Of a stretch of 64,000 bases of DNA, positions 39,400-49,295 are shown one piece after another. A program made the position numbers and the translations under genes. Under the pieces are notes generated by a model. That model was given only the letters and a program-made list of their open reading frames with translations. It made no database searches and was not told where the DNA came from. The DNA lies in NCBI GenBank assembly GCA_000149225.2, contig CM000687.1, positions 424,501 through 488,500 of the forward strand, given 5' to 3'. Origin of the DNA: Lachancea kluyveri NRRL Y-12651 (taxonomy: Eukaryota; Ascomycota; Saccharomycetes; Saccharomycetales; Saccharomycetaceae). Numbering within the stretch: position 1 is the first letter of the stretch; each line of letters begins with the position of its first letter.

Positions 39400-41139
39400 A
39401 TGCGGTCCTTCTTCCTTCTTGGGACTCTTGATTCACGACTAGAGCCACCCAGTGATTTGAAACGCAAACAAAAAGTAAGCAGGAATGCTTCAAAGTCTAG
39501 ATGGGGATCCTGGGAATTTAAGCTTTATTATTTAGTGTTTGCCGTTATCGTTCCTCTGATGTTCAAAGCAGCCATGGAGGCTAGTAATGAAACTAATCCC
39601 AACTATTTTAGGTATGAAGGACTACTAAGTCAAGGATGGATGTTTGGTCGTAAAGTTGATAACAGTGATAGCCAATACAGATTTTTCAGAGACAACTTTC
39701 CGCTTCTAGCAGGGCTTCTTTTTCTACACACAGTACTCAAAAGAGGTACTATATATCTCACTAAGATGGACAGGATTCGCTTTGATTTTATTTTCGGTCT
39801 CATTTTTCTATTTGCTGCACACGGTGTTAACGCTTTGAGAGTTTTAACACACCTATTGATAAGTTTTTCCATTGCTAAACTGTTTAGAAAACAACGTCGT
39901 CTTGCCACAATTTTATCCTGGACTTATGGCATTGGATCACTTTTCCTTAATAACAGCTTTAGGAACTATCCTTTTGGAAGCATTCTTCCCTTTTTAGCAC
40001 CTTTGGATTCATCTTTCAAGGGAATTATCGAAAGGTGGGATGTCTTCTTTAACTTTACTTTACTGAGAATGTTAAGTTTTAATATGGATAGTCTGGAAAG
40101 ATTTGAAGCTGTTTATAAAAAGCAGCGTGTTAGTACTCCTACTGTTTACGATGAAAAGCCTGAATTGAAAAAAGCGGCGTCCGCCACCACATTAGAAACG
40201 ATCCAAGAGCACACTTCTTCCAGTCATCTGCTAGATGATCGTTCTAGATTAACTGCACCACACCATATTCAAGATTATAACATCTCCAACTACTTGGCAT
40301 ATGTTACCTATACTCCTTTGTTTATCGCTGGCCCAATTATCACATTCAACGACTATCTGTACCAATCTCGCCACACACTACCTTCAATTAACGCCAAAAG
40401 AACCTTCATATATGGTTTGAGATTTATCTTTTGCGTTCTTATTATGGAATTTTTGCTACATTTTATGTATGTGGTTGCCGTTTCTAAAGCAAAGGCCTGG
40501 GATGGTGACACGCCGTTCCAAATTTCCATGATTGGCCTTTTCAATCTAAATTTGATTTGGCTAAAACTATTGATTCCATGGAGGTTGTTTAGATTGTGGG
40601 CTTTAATCGACGGTATAGACCCACCAGAGAATATGATTCGTTGCATGAACAACAATTACAGCGCATTAGCTTTTTGGAGGGCATGGCACAGGAGTTATAA
40701 CAAATGGGTTGTTCGCTATATCTACATTCCGCTAGGTGGGTCTAAGAACAGATTCTTAACCTCTCTGGCTGTTTTCTCCTTTGTTGCTATTTGGCATGAT
40801 ATTGAATTGAGATTGTTGTTATGGGGTTGGTTGATAGTTGTGTTTTTACTACCAGAGATTTTTGCTACTGCATTCTTTTCTAAATACAGAGGCGAGCCAT
40901 GGTATAGACACTTGTGTGGCATGGGTGCTGTCGTAAACATCTGGATGATGATGATTGCCAATTTATTTGGGTTTTGTTTAGGTTCTGATGGTACGCTAAG
41001 ACTAATTAAAGACATGTTTGGCACATGGAGTGGCATTGGCTTTTTTCTGTGTGCTAATTTCGCATTATATGTTGCAGTACAAGTCATGTTCGAACAGAGA
41101 GAACATGAAAAGAGAAACGGGATAAACGTCAAATGCTAA
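39400..41139 (+). CDS. GUP1: MBOAT O-acyltransferase Gup1 (GPI remodelling)
   Basis: ER multi-spanning acyltransferase that adds a C26 fatty acid to the lyso-GPI anchor. 579 residues from the ATG at 39400; a TTG three codons earlier is ignored. About ten membrane segments are predicted. The MBOAT signature is present: [20 protein letters not shown] with the conserved WH-x3-W pattern, and the catalytic histidine in [18 protein letters not shown] (about residue 465). The single copy stands for GUP1 (YGL084C... strand mirrored) and GUP2 (YPL189W). Convergent with LCL3. Confidence 0.95.
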   Translation: MRSFFLLGTLDSRLEPPSDLKRKQKVSRNASKSRWGSWEFKLYYLVFAVIVPLMFKAAMEASNETNPNYFRYEGLLSQGWMFGRKVDNSDSQYRFFRDNFPLLAGLLFLHTVLKRGTIYLTKMDRIRFDFIFGLIFLFAAHGVNALRVLTHLLISFSIAKLFRKQRRLATILSWTYGIGSLFLNNSFRNYPFGSILPFLAPLDSSFKGIIERWDVFFNFTLLRMLSFNMDSLERFEAVYKKQRVSTPTVYDEKPELKKAASATTLETIQEHTSSSHLLDDRSRLTAPHHIQDYNISNYLAYVTYTPLFIAGPIITFNDYLYQSRHTLPSINAKRTFIYGLRFIFCVLIMEFLLHFMYVVAVSKAKAWDGDTPFQISMIGLFNLNLIWLKLLIPWRLFRLWALIDGIDPPENMIRCMNNNYSALAFWRAWHRSYNKWVVRYIYIPLGGSKNRFLTSLAVFSFVAIWHDIELRLLLWGWLIVVFLLPEIFATAFFSKYRGEPWYRHLCGMGAVVNIWMMMIANLFGFCLGSDGTLRLIKDMFGTWSGIGFFLCANFALYVAVQVMFEQREHEKRNGINVKC

Positions 41140-41248
41140 AGGCAAAAAATGTAATAGAAAGCTTGTAATCAATTTGTTTAAATATTATTTCTTTTTTACT
41201 ATGCTACTGTTGAAGTGTTCCTTTAGCTTCAAAAAGTAAGGAAACATC

Positions 41249-42073
41249 TCAACTATGCCGTTTCTTGTATTCTCCAGGAGTTTCCAGGTTCCTTAAAGAC
41301 CAGATACCTTTCTTGTATTTTCTGGCCACATTTTCATGATATTTGAACAAGTCTTTTTCACCATCAAATTCTGCTCCGGTGTTCCCTTCATATACAACGC
41401 CTAGTCCGTTTTTGATCATTTCCAAGCTTACATTTTCCCAGCCATGCCAAGTCCAATACTGTACTTTTGCAATACATCTACCATATTGGTCTAGTGACAG
41501 TGGTTTGATCCATATGTTTTTTCCTAGAAGTGTATGCCTTAGCCAGATCAAAGCTTCCTCGCTAAACGGCTGCGCAGGATTACCAAAGTGTGCCCTCTCA
41601 GGAGCATCAACGCCGCATAAACGGATCGAGAGAGTTGGTAGGTTCCGTTTATTCTTATATGGAACATGCAAGTTCAAATAGTACTCACTATTTTTTTTAT
41701 TCTTGGAGAATATGGATCTTAACCATGTAAAATTCTCCTTGGGTTTTACCTTTTGCCTTGTAGTAATCTCTGTAGGTGGCAACCTAATCAGCTCAGGAGC
41801 AGTTCTTAACCAGCCCCAGCCACCCAGGTATCCACCTGGAGTGTGGAAAAAGTGGAAGTTGTCACCGTCTCCTACAGAAGTGACCTTGCCATACAAGTAC
41901 TCCTTTTTAAACACTCTAGAAGGTATTTCGGTGACTTTTGTATACTGCTTTAAGTACCTATTAAAAAGTGTATAGGTAGTTAAGATTGAACCAGTAAGTA
42001 TTACTGAAAGTATTAATACCTTGGGATGGAGTATTTGTAAGGGAGATGCTGAAAGGTTTCGATTATCAGACAT
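41249..42073 (-). CDS. LCL3: Mitochondrial-membrane staphylococcal-nuclease-like protein Lcl3
   Basis: 274 residues. One N-terminal membrane segment (about residues 18-38, [20 protein letters not shown]) precedes a thermonuclease (SNase) fold: [54 protein letters not shown]. The residues that make up the SNase active site (D in GDGDNF, R in [10 protein letters not shown] in APE, R in YGR) are visible, so it may be catalytic. Role in S. cerevisiae (YGL085W) is unclear; it was named for a long chronological lifespan effect and sits in a mitochondrial membrane. Confidence 0.93.
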   Translation of the reverse strand: MSDNRNLSASPLQILHPKVLILSVILTGSILTTYTLFNRYLKQYTKVTEIPSRVFKKEYLYGKVTSVGDGDNFHFFHTPGGYLGGWGWLRTAPELIRLPPTEITTRQKVKPKENFTWLRSIFSKNKKNSEYYLNLHVPYKNKRNLPTLSIRLCGVDAPERAHFGNPAQPFSEEALIWLRHTLLGKNIWIKPLSLDQYGRCIAKVQYWTWHGWENVSLEMIKNGLGVVYEGNTGAEFDGEKDLFKYHENVARKYKKGIWSLRNLETPGEYKKRHS

Positions 42074-42315
42074 CCTACCCTTGTATTGTTTAGCCTTTGA
42101 GCACTGCTTTACTTTCCCAATCTTTTTTTTTTTATTTGTTTTTGAAATAAATTGTCGCAGTTCGATCTATTGAAAAAAACATGGTATAGATGCCAAAATA
42201 GAAAAGCAGTACAGCAGTACAGGTTATTGTTGTGTGCTTTATTTCGTTTGTTTCGCTAGTGCTTTCTTGTGCTTATTCTATATAACATGTACAAATTTTT
42301 ACTCCTTTCAGATAG

Positions 42316-44268
42316 TTAATGTCTTTCTGTTGGATATTTTTCCCAAAGTTTTAACGTGACTGTAGCTAAGAAGCATGGAATCTGAGCTTGCTCACGAACT
42401 AAATCCTGTAATAGTGTATCCCAGTTGTCAATTTCTGTATTCAAGTTAGATTTGAGTGTATTATTTGCTAAATCAGCAATTAGGTATTTTTCGGGCTTAA
42501 AACAAGAGATCAATTTGACATTGCCATTAGGTTGGAACTCTAATTTAAAGCCTAGTAGAGAATTCACGGCATCGATAAACTCGAGAGATTTATGATTGAA
42601 GACCTCTTTTAGTCTGATGGCCTTTTTTTTAGAAGCAAACAATTGTTCCTCTAGTTGCTTGAGTTCGAACTTCAGACACTCGTAGACAGATTTTGGTACA
42701 CTTTGTACATCCTTCGATTCTAGAGCCACCAATAAGTCCATATTTTCTTCCTTCAGTAGATCTAAGTGCCTTTTTTTCACAAATTGGCCTTTGAGCAATG
42801 GGCTATCGCGCAACTGTAAGACACGAATCTTTTTTTCATTTAGTTTGCTTAGCTTGTTGATCTTATCTTGTAGTATCATAATGTTTTCGGTAGCTTTTTT
42901 GAACTTTCTTTCTAGCTCCATGTTCAATATCTGTAACTCGTTCAATCTTTGAGAGTAGTTCAGAGCAATGTCATCACTAGTTTTCCTCTTTTTGTTGAGG
43001 TGCGATTGGTCATCTTTCAACATTTCGTCGTTCAATTTCCTCAACTCATTGGTCAAGTCTTCGGTTTTACTTTTGTACCCGTCCACGATATTTTCCAATG
43101 TTTTTACTGTTTCTGGTTGTTCTTTTCCTTCTACCAAAACTAAATCATTCAGCTGCTTGCGTAGTAGCTTACACTCTTCAAATGATAGCAGTTTCTGTTG
43201 TTCTATCTCGTAGTTCAATTTTTTTAAGTTTAAGATGCTGTTTTCGTAATTTTTGTTCAAGTCTAGTAGCTGGTTACGTTCAAGGGCAAGCTCATCATTC
43301 AAAACCTTCATATTGTTGATGTTGAGCTGTAGTTTCGAGTTTTCGTTTATAAATGACAACTTTTCTTGTCTCAACAATTTTAATTCCCTAATTATCTCCT
43401 GGGGTGTAGAGCCCTCAACATCGTAAACTTCCCAAGATGTTAGTTGTTGTTGTAATCTGATGTTTTCTAGTTGCAGGTCTTGAATCTGTTGGTTCAGTGA
43501 TTCCACCTGCTCCACCTTACTCCTTAAAGTTTCATTTTCACTTTTCAAAAACTCATGAGACTCACGTGCCGCTTTTAATCGCTTCAATTCGTTTGCCTGA
43601 TGCAAGTTTGCTCGTTCCAGCTCTTTTGAAAAGGACATTTGATCTTTCAAAGTTTTGTTTAAAACTGTAAGTTCTTGCAACTCTTCAGTAGAGTAATTGT
43701 GGTGTGCCATCACTACACGAGCTGCTTTTACAGTGGCCAGCTCATCATCTCTTTCAGCAATAGTCTTTAGTAGTTCCTTAATTTGCTCAGACTGCTTATC
43801 AATCTCCTCTTCATATCGCCTTAACAGGTTCTTGCTTCCCTCGGCCTCAACCTGAGAGTTTTGATACCTATTTTCATAAATGGATAGTCTAGATTTCGAG
43901 GCTGTTTCAAGCTCCTCGATCTGCATATTCTTCTCCAATAGTTGTTGCTTTAATTCATAGGCATTAGTGTCCTTTTCGCTGTTGGCTTGCGAAAGTTGTT
44001 CCCTGAGAGTTTTTAGCTCCGTCTCCAGTTGTTGATTGGTTTCGTAGAGGTATTTTGTATCACTCAGTGCTTTATCCAAGTCCTCAACGGAATGCCTGTA
44101 CTTTTTATCGAGCGTAGCTAGCTGACGCTCCAAAGCCAACTTGTCGATCTCATGATCGTTGGTTAATGTATTCAATTGGTATTGTAAGGAGAGCACTTGA
44201 CGTTGTAAGTCTTCTGGTGGAGACATTGGTGTCTCTAAAAATGGCGAGGATCTTGTAGTTTCGCTCAT
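42316..44268 (-). CDS. MAD1: Spindle assembly checkpoint protein Mad1
   Basis: Coiled-coil protein that recruits Mad2 to unattached kinetochores and nuclear pores. 650 residues (749 in S. cerevisiae, mostly shorter coiled coil). Heptad-rich sequence fills about residues 15-470. The Mad2-binding motif RVLQLRDSP at 482-490 fits R-hydrophobic-hydrophobic-x5-P exactly. The C-terminal RWD-like head has the Bub1-contacting RLK motif at 552-554 (KKAIRLKEVF). The divergent partner is MMS2, with 180 bp between the two ATGs, the same pairing as YGL086W/YGL087C. Confidence 0.95.
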   Translation of the reverse strand: MSETTRSSPFLETPMSPPEDLQRQVLSLQYQLNTLTNDHEIDKLALERQLATLDKKYRHSVEDLDKALSDTKYLYETNQQLETELKTLREQLSQANSEKDTNAYELKQQLLEKNMQIEELETASKSRLSIYENRYQNSQVEAEGSKNLLRRYEEEIDKQSEQIKELLKTIAERDDELATVKAARVVMAHHNYSTEELQELTVLNKTLKDQMSFSKELERANLHQANELKRLKAARESHEFLKSENETLRSKVEQVESLNQQIQDLQLENIRLQQQLTSWEVYDVEGSTPQEIIRELKLLRQEKLSFINENSKLQLNINNMKVLNDELALERNQLLDLNKNYENSILNLKKLNYEIEQQKLLSFEECKLLRKQLNDLVLVEGKEQPETVKTLENIVDGYKSKTEDLTNELRKLNDEMLKDDQSHLNKKRKTSDDIALNYSQRLNELQILNMELERKFKKATENIMILQDKINKLSKLNEKKIRVLQLRDSPLLKGQFVKKRHLDLLKEENMDLLVALESKDVQSVPKSVYECLKFELKQLEEQLFASKKKAIRLKEVFNHKSLEFIDAVNSLLGFKLEFQPNGNVKLISCFKPEKYLIADLANNTLKSNLNTEIDNWDTLLQDLVREQAQIPCFLATVTLKLWEKYPTERH

Positions 44269-44448
44269 TTGAGTTGAAACTGTCTATTCTATTATCGCAA
44301 TTGTTGTTGTTGATTGTGATGAGAGTTGAAAGTCGAATGCGTTTAATGAAATTTTTCCCTAAGAACATCTTTAAAAGGGAAGCCTCCTGTAACCTTTACA
44401 ACTACAGCGATAACACAGGTCAAAAAAGCGCGCAACCAGCTCACAATA

Positions 44449-44950
44449 ATGTCTAAGATGTATGTAAAAGCTGCTAGTATCCAAAACCAAAACTGAAAGA
44501 AACTGTCTTTACTAACTAGGCCGCTCGCATTGCGGCAGCTACAGACCAAGAAGCTTCAGATTACTAGAAGAACTAGAAAAGGGTGAAAAGGGACTGGGCC
44601 CTGAATCTTGCAGCTACGGGCTGGCTGATGGAGATGATATTACGATGACCAACTGGAACGGCACGATCCTGGGCCCTCCTCACAGCAACCATGAAAACCG
44701 TATCTATTCTGTAGCAATCGAATGTGGCGCTAATTATCCTGATGAACCTCCACTGATCAAGTTTGTTTCAAAGATCAATCTACCTTGTGTCGATCAAACT
44801 ACTGGAGAAGTCAAGCATGACCAGTTTCACACCTTACGCGACTGGAAGAGGTCCTACACAATGGAAACTTTGCTACTAGACTTACGGAAGGAAATGGGTA
44901 CGCCTACAAACAAGAAGCTACCACAACCTGCAGAAGGTACTACTTTCTAA
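44449..44950 (+). CDS. MMS2: Ubiquitin-conjugating enzyme variant Mms2, one intron
   Basis: Catalytically dead E2 variant that pairs with Ubc13 to build K63-linked chains on PCNA in error-free post-replication repair. Exon 1 is 44449-44459 (ATG TCT AAG AT) and exon 2 is 44545-44950, together 138 residues beginning MSKIPRSFRLLEELEKGEKG against MSKVPRNFRLLEELEKGEKG in S. cerevisiae. UEV motifs WNGTILGPPHSNHENRIYS and FVSKINLPCV follow, and the position of the E2 cysteine carries no Cys suited to catalysis. The end LPQPAEGTTF matches the family. A 3' splice site two codons upstream is also possible (see findings). Introns at this place are known in S. cerevisiae MMS2. Confidence 0.95.
44460..44544 (+). 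other. MMS2 intron
   Basis: 85-nt intron: GTATGT donor at 44460-44465, exact TACTAAC branch at 44510-44516, and acceptor CTACAG ending at 44544. An alternative acceptor GGCAG ends at 44538; it is 6 nt upstream and in the same frame. Confidence 0.92.
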
Positions 44951-45346
44951 TATAGTACAATAAGGATACATAAACACTTGTATGGCTTACAATTGACGAC
45001 GGTACTACTCATAGGGGTCTCGGTATGCCTTTACTCCGTGTTCGATGATGTGTATGGGTCATAGAAGAGCTATAGTTAAAGTTAGTTAAGAAAAGTCAAT
45101 AGCTTGCTTCTTTGTATTCGATTTGGCAGATTTCAAACTCTATATAATGAACCATTACTACCGGTTACGTAGTTTGCGCCTGGATTTATAATATGCTAGC
45201 TTTTTTTCTCGTGCCTGGCGTCGTATGATGTTTCTCATGGATATACCATATCGGTTTTTTTGGTTTTTTTTCACTCATAAAGAGTCATTGCTGTTTCTTA
45301 CCAATTAAGCTATACCCTTTTTCAGTCCCAAGAAGTTCTACTAAAG
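44951..45346. other. Intergenic region MMS2-POS5
   Basis: About 400 bp with 3' end of MMS2 and promoter of POS5; nothing recognised. Confidence 0.5.
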
Positions 45347-46600
45347 ATGTTCGGGAGAGTCAGGACTATATTTGCGAAACCACTTTTCCAGCAGCAGCAG
45401 AGAGCCCTGCATTCATCAGAGCATCCGACCGTGAAGCTACGAGACTCTTCACGATATGTCTCCCTCAAACCAGTGACGCAATTAAGATCTACGAGTTCGC
45501 CAGACTTCATCTCTCGTCCAAACTCAAAATTACAATCTTTAGTTTGGCATAGGCCACTGCAAAACGTTTTGGTCACCAAGAAACCTTGGACAAGTACCAC
45601 TAGAGATGCAATGGTTCAATTTATTACTCACCTCCACGATTCTTACCCTGAAATTAATGTTATTGTGCAGCCGGACGTCGCTGAAGAGATTTCTCAAGAT
45701 TTCCAATCTATGCCTCGTTCCACTCCAAACCAACCGCATCTTCTTTTTACTGGGGAGGAGCGTGAAATAATTGATAAAGTTGACTTACTAGTTACTCTAG
45801 GTGGTGATGGTACTATTTTACGTGCCGTGTCGATGTTCAGCAATACACAGGTTCCTCCTGTTCTTGCTTTCTCTCTCGGAACTTTAGGTTTCCTTTTGCC
45901 ATTCAATTTCAATGAACACAAAGAGGTTTTCCAGCAGGTGCTCAGTTCAAGAGCAAAGTGTTTGCATAGGACAAGGTTGGAGTGCCATGTGGTTCGTAGT
46001 GGTAAACGCAGCGGCTCGCGGGCGTTACATGCGATGAATGACATTTTCCTACACAGAGGCAACTCACCTCATTTGGCAAATTTAGATATTTTCATTGATG
46101 GCGAGTTTTTGACCAGAACCACTGCAGATGGTGTTACCCTTTCGACACCTACAGGCTCAACGGCCTACTCGCTATCCGCAGGTGGCAGTATTGTATCTCC
46201 TTTAGTTCCATCCGTGCTACTAACCCCGATTTGCCCACGTTCTTTGTCCTTCAGACCATTGATCTTACCGCACTCTTCGCATATAAAAGTCAAAATTGGG
46301 TCAAAGGTGACTCAAGGCCCCGAAAATAAGATAGTTAAGCTGTCCATTGACGGAATCCCCCAAGAAGACTTGCATGTCAATGACGAGATACATGTCGTCA
46401 ATGAGGTTGGTACAATTTATGTAAATGGATCACAGTTGCCAAGTACCATGGACAAACACGAGCTGAGGCAGAAAAAGAAAAGCATTAAAAATGCTGGAAT
46501 ATACTGCGTTGCAAAGACCGAGAATGACTGGACTAGAGGAATCAACGAGCTGTTAGGGTTCAACTCCAGTTTTAGGTTTACTCCTAGGAAGGATAACTAG
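45347..46600 (+). CDS. POS5: Mitochondrial NADH kinase Pos5
   Basis: Phosphorylates NADH (and NAD) to NADPH in the mitochondrial matrix for antioxidant and iron-sulfur metabolism. 417 residues (414 in S. cerevisiae). The N-terminus MFGRVRTIFAKPLFQQQQRA is basic and amphipathic, a matrix presequence, which separates it from the cytosolic Utr1/Yef1 kinases. NAD-kinase motifs: GGDG at 152-155 in VTLGGDGTILRAVS, AFSLGTLGFL, and TTADGVTLSTPTGSTAYSLS. It lies upstream of the alpha-factor gene, as YPL188W lies next to YPL187W. Confidence 0.94.
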   Translation: MFGRVRTIFAKPLFQQQQRALHSSEHPTVKLRDSSRYVSLKPVTQLRSTSSPDFISRPNSKLQSLVWHRPLQNVLVTKKPWTSTTRDAMVQFITHLHDSYPEINVIVQPDVAEEISQDFQSMPRSTPNQPHLLFTGEEREIIDKVDLLVTLGGDGTILRAVSMFSNTQVPPVLAFSLGTLGFLLPFNFNEHKEVFQQVLSSRAKCLHRTRLECHVVRSGKRSGSRALHAMNDIFLHRGNSPHLANLDIFIDGEFLTRTTADGVTLSTPTGSTAYSLSAGGSIVSPLVPSVLLTPICPRSLSFRPLILPHSSHIKVKIGSKVTQGPENKIVKLSIDGIPQEDLHVNDEIHVVNEVGTIYVNGSQLPSTMDKHELRQKKKSIKNAGIYCVAKTENDWTRGINELLGFNSSFRFTPRKDN

Positions 46601-46763
46601 ATTCTTAGACCAACTGTATAGTTTACACTCTTTACCTTTAGAGTCCAAGTTACAATAGTTAGCAAGCTCAGAAACCCTACCTCAGTAGAAGTTCAGCGTA
46701 AATATAAAGCGAGTTTAACTATCTGCTCAGGGGGGGGAGGGGGAAGAAAATTTACAGAGTATA
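46601..46763. other. POS5 3' region with G-run
   Basis: Short spacer between POS5 and SNR10 containing GGGGGGGGAGGGGG at about 46730-46743. Nothing else. Confidence 0.5.
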
Positions 46764-47010
46764 AGATGTATTAACGATCATTGCAACGATCCCCATACGG
46801 GCACACGAAGGTAAAATCCCTTAGATCTGCCACAAGGACAAACAACAGATGGAACGTTGCACCCAAGATCAGTAACGGTTTGCTCTCCGGTCCAGGCACA
46901 GACTTCGCAAAAGCGAAAGGCAACACAATATCCACGCTTGTCATGGGTCAAGAACGCCCCGGAGGGGTTCAACCTCGAGGGGATGCTGTTATATGTTGCG
47001 AATGGCCGTG
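46764..47010 (-). ncRNA. SNR10: H/ACA box snoRNA snR10
   Basis: Guides pseudouridine 2923 of 25S rRNA and acts in early pre-rRNA processing. The region is visibly richer in G+C than its surroundings. On the minus strand, box H is AGAGCA at 46886-46881 and box ACA at 46769-46767, three nt from the inferred 3' end. The hairpin between has a lower stem TTACTGATC/GATCGTTAA and an upper stem CAACG/CGTTG. The pocket strands are TGGGTG (46865-46860) and CAAT (46783-46780), complementary to CACCCA and AUUG, which flank U2923 in the A-loop (AUUG-UU-CACCCA). The pocket lies 14 nt before ACA, as the rule requires. S. cerevisiae SNR10 is in the same place, between MMS2 and the alpha-factor gene. The 5' end is approximate, set from the usual 245-nt length. 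Confidence 0.9.
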
Positions 47011-48460
47011 AAATTTGCGTTAATACATTAAAAACAAACTCAGAAATGAAGTGCAGAAATTGAAAGTTGTGACATTCGAAGCCTTTTATATATATCAAAA
47101 AATTTTTCACTGCAGAAGTGTGTTACCCGAATATCACTGATATCGCCAACGAAATTTTCAATACAGGGCATCTGACAACGACCAGCTGGCACGTGACTCT
47201 ACAGAGCAGTAAACTTGTAAGGCCTCAAATCATAAAGAGTCAAAGTCTGGAGGTAAAAAAATTGTTTCAAGCATAGGAATGTATTGCTTCCAGCTCATAA
47301 ATGCGTCTTTGGCTGAACATTCAGCCATCCTTTCTCTTTAATCGAAGAGAAGTTTTATGAACTTTTTTCCGTACGCATTTCTTTTGTATGCAACAATTAG
47401 ATGGTAATATCACGGTGCAAGAACGGTCTTGGGACATATAACCCTCGCTGTTTTGGAACTTTAGCAGCCAGTTATATCCCTGCTTACTTTTTCCAGAAGT
47501 TCTGACTTTCATTATCCCGTAATGGGCGTTGCGAGTACTAAGAATACTAAGTTTGCCTGTTTTGAAAAACGGTAGTAATGTTCCTGGTACAAGTATTGTA
47601 GTATGAAACTTTCTGTTCTTTTTTTTGACTAAAGAACACATTATCACCACTGTTTGAATTCGTAAATACATACAACCAGAAATTTAGAGAATACGCTATG
47701 TCTACTACTATACTTTGTTTCGATGTTCATCTACAAAATATTGATGAAAAGAGGAATTTTGAGATGGAAATCTTTGTAAAATTCACCATCATTTTAGTCG
47801 AATATCTTTTCAAGTTGCTAAAATGAAAGGCCTCGAAGGTTAGCAGAGCAACCCCGAATCTGAAAATGCATACCACGTTGTTGTGGCTAGTGCCTGCTTT
47901 TCTAAGCAAGGTGCAATACCGAAAACTGGTGGTTGCATAACGACAGATTTAACAAAATTGTAGACTCAGAGAGTGTCTCCTGCTTTTTGTCTTTTCAAGT
48001 GTTTTTTTTTTTGCGATGATTATAGCTTTTTCAGCTCGATTTCGCCATACTACGCCAGTCCTAGTCCTGACGCTGGCGCGAGAAGGCGAACGACACCTTC
48101 CTAAATGGGTGACTAATGGGCTCTGTTCCAAAACACGCGTACGCACGGACATCGCAAAAAATCTTAGATTTGAGATCATATTTGAGATTATTCGCTGATG
48201 TAAAAATTAACAAGGACATTTACCACCTCTTGGGGTACTCTTCGAGTATCTTTCATGCACGTTCGATAGAAGCGGGAAAAAGAAAAGGAAAAAGGTACGA
48301 GTAGAATAGTTAGAAATAAGACATATAAAGTAAGCTGAATAGCTTTACAAAGTTTTCCATTTTGGATTCTTTTGTGCTTTATTAACTTTTTTTAAGCTAT
48401 CAGATAAAGTAAAAGCATTCTCTTTTTACAATCTGTCACACTCGTTTTTTTAATTCAAGT
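47011..48460. promoter_or_regulatory. Long upstream region of SNR10 and alpha-factor gene
   Basis: About 1.45 kb between divergent SNR10 and MF(alpha). A CACGTG hexamer is at 47190-47195, 180 bp before SNR10. Short frames (47321-47671, 47727-47909, 47949-48304) resemble nothing known. A PQ-like element lies at 48097-48120. Confidence 0.5.
48097..48120 (+). promoter_or_regulatory. Candidate Mcm1/alpha1 (PQ) site of the alpha-factor gene
   Basis: CTTCCTAAATGGG followed by TGACTAATGGG, about 340 bp before the ATG. It resembles the alpha-specific PQ element, TTTCCTAATTAGT followed by TCAATG: the P part is nearly kept and the Q part reads CTAATG. Location fits an alpha-specific promoter but the match is imperfect. 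Confidence 0.45.
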
Positions 48461-48838
48461 ATGAAACTATTCACTACTTTGTCCGCTTCATTAATTTTTA
48501 TCCATTCCTTAGGCTTGACACGCGCTGCTCCAGTTACTGGTGATGAATCATCTGTTGAGATTCCGGAAGAGTCTCTGATTGGTTTCTTGGATTTAGCAGG
48601 TGATGATATCTCCGTTTTTCCAGTTTCTAACGAGACTCATTACGGGTTGATGTTAGTCAATTCCACAATTGTCAATCTTGCTCGCTCAGAGAGTGCCAAT
48701 TTCAAGGGAAAGAGAGAGGCCGACGCTGAACCATGGCACTGGCTTTCATTTTCCAAAGGTGAGCCAATGTACAAGAGAGAGGCCGACGCTGAACCATGGC
48801 ACTGGCTTTCATTTTCCAAAGGCGAGCCAATGTACTAA
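48461..48838 (+). CDS. MF(ALPHA): Alpha mating pheromone precursor, two pheromone repeats
   Basis: Prepro-alpha-factor, 125 residues. Signal peptide MKLFTTLSASLIFIHSLGLTRA, then a pro region with N-glycosylation sites NET (57-59) and NST (67-69). Two tandem units follow, each KR-EADAEP-WHWLSFSKGEPMY. Kex2 would cut after KR and Ste13 would remove the dipeptides EA, DA and EP, leaving the 13-residue pheromone. The reported S. kluyveri alpha-factor has exactly this sequence; S. cerevisiae makes WHWLQLKPGQPMY from four copies. The single gene corresponds to MF(ALPHA)1 (YPL187W) and MF(ALPHA)2 (YGL089C). Confidence 0.97.
   Translation: MKLFTTLSASLIFIHSLGLTRAAPVTGDESSVEIPEESLIGFLDLAGDDISVFPVSNETHYGLMLVNSTIVNLARSESANFKGKREADAEPWHWLSFSKGEPMYKREADAEPWHWLSFSKGEPMY
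48710..48835 (+). repeat. Two 63-bp tandem pheromone units
   Basis: Units 48710-48772 and 48773-48835 differ at one base that I can see (GGT versus GGC glycine codon), so they are recently homogenised. Copy number may vary between strains. Confidence 0.95.
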
Positions 48839-49295
48839 GACTGGCCCAACTCAAACGTCAAATTTCAAGATTCGTTATTTTGTCTTTGTGCTCTTGCCTA
48901 AATACATACGTGATATAATTATGTCTGCCATCATGACTCAGAAGGGCGTGCTGAAATCGTCCTTCCTATAAAATGGAGATACCTTATAATTAACTTAAGC
49001 ATATTTAAATACAGCTTTATTAATACATTAAAAATTTGGTGTCTCAGAGCTTCGTCTGTACTTTATTCCATTCATTTTCTTGGGTTTTTCTTTTCATCTA
49101 AATAGTTCCTGGATCTAACCTTCCGGGATTATTTATCGATATCGCAGGATCTCTTTGTACGAAGGAAGTATTGGGATGTTGGTTCCGAATACAATGATAT
49201 TAAAAATACAAAATAAAAAAAAAAACAATCTATTATCATTAAAGCCATATACTGAGCCACGGCATATCTTTTCTCTTTTTAGATCCTTCAAAAGT
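48839..49295. other. Intergenic region MF(alpha)-UIP4
   Basis: About 460 bp between convergent genes; AT-rich, with A-runs at 49205-49225. Nothing recognised. Confidence 0.5.

Noticed and set aside
46730-46743. G-run as a G-quadruplex regulator
   Set aside because: A single broken run without four separate G-tracts; no basis for a regulatory claim.
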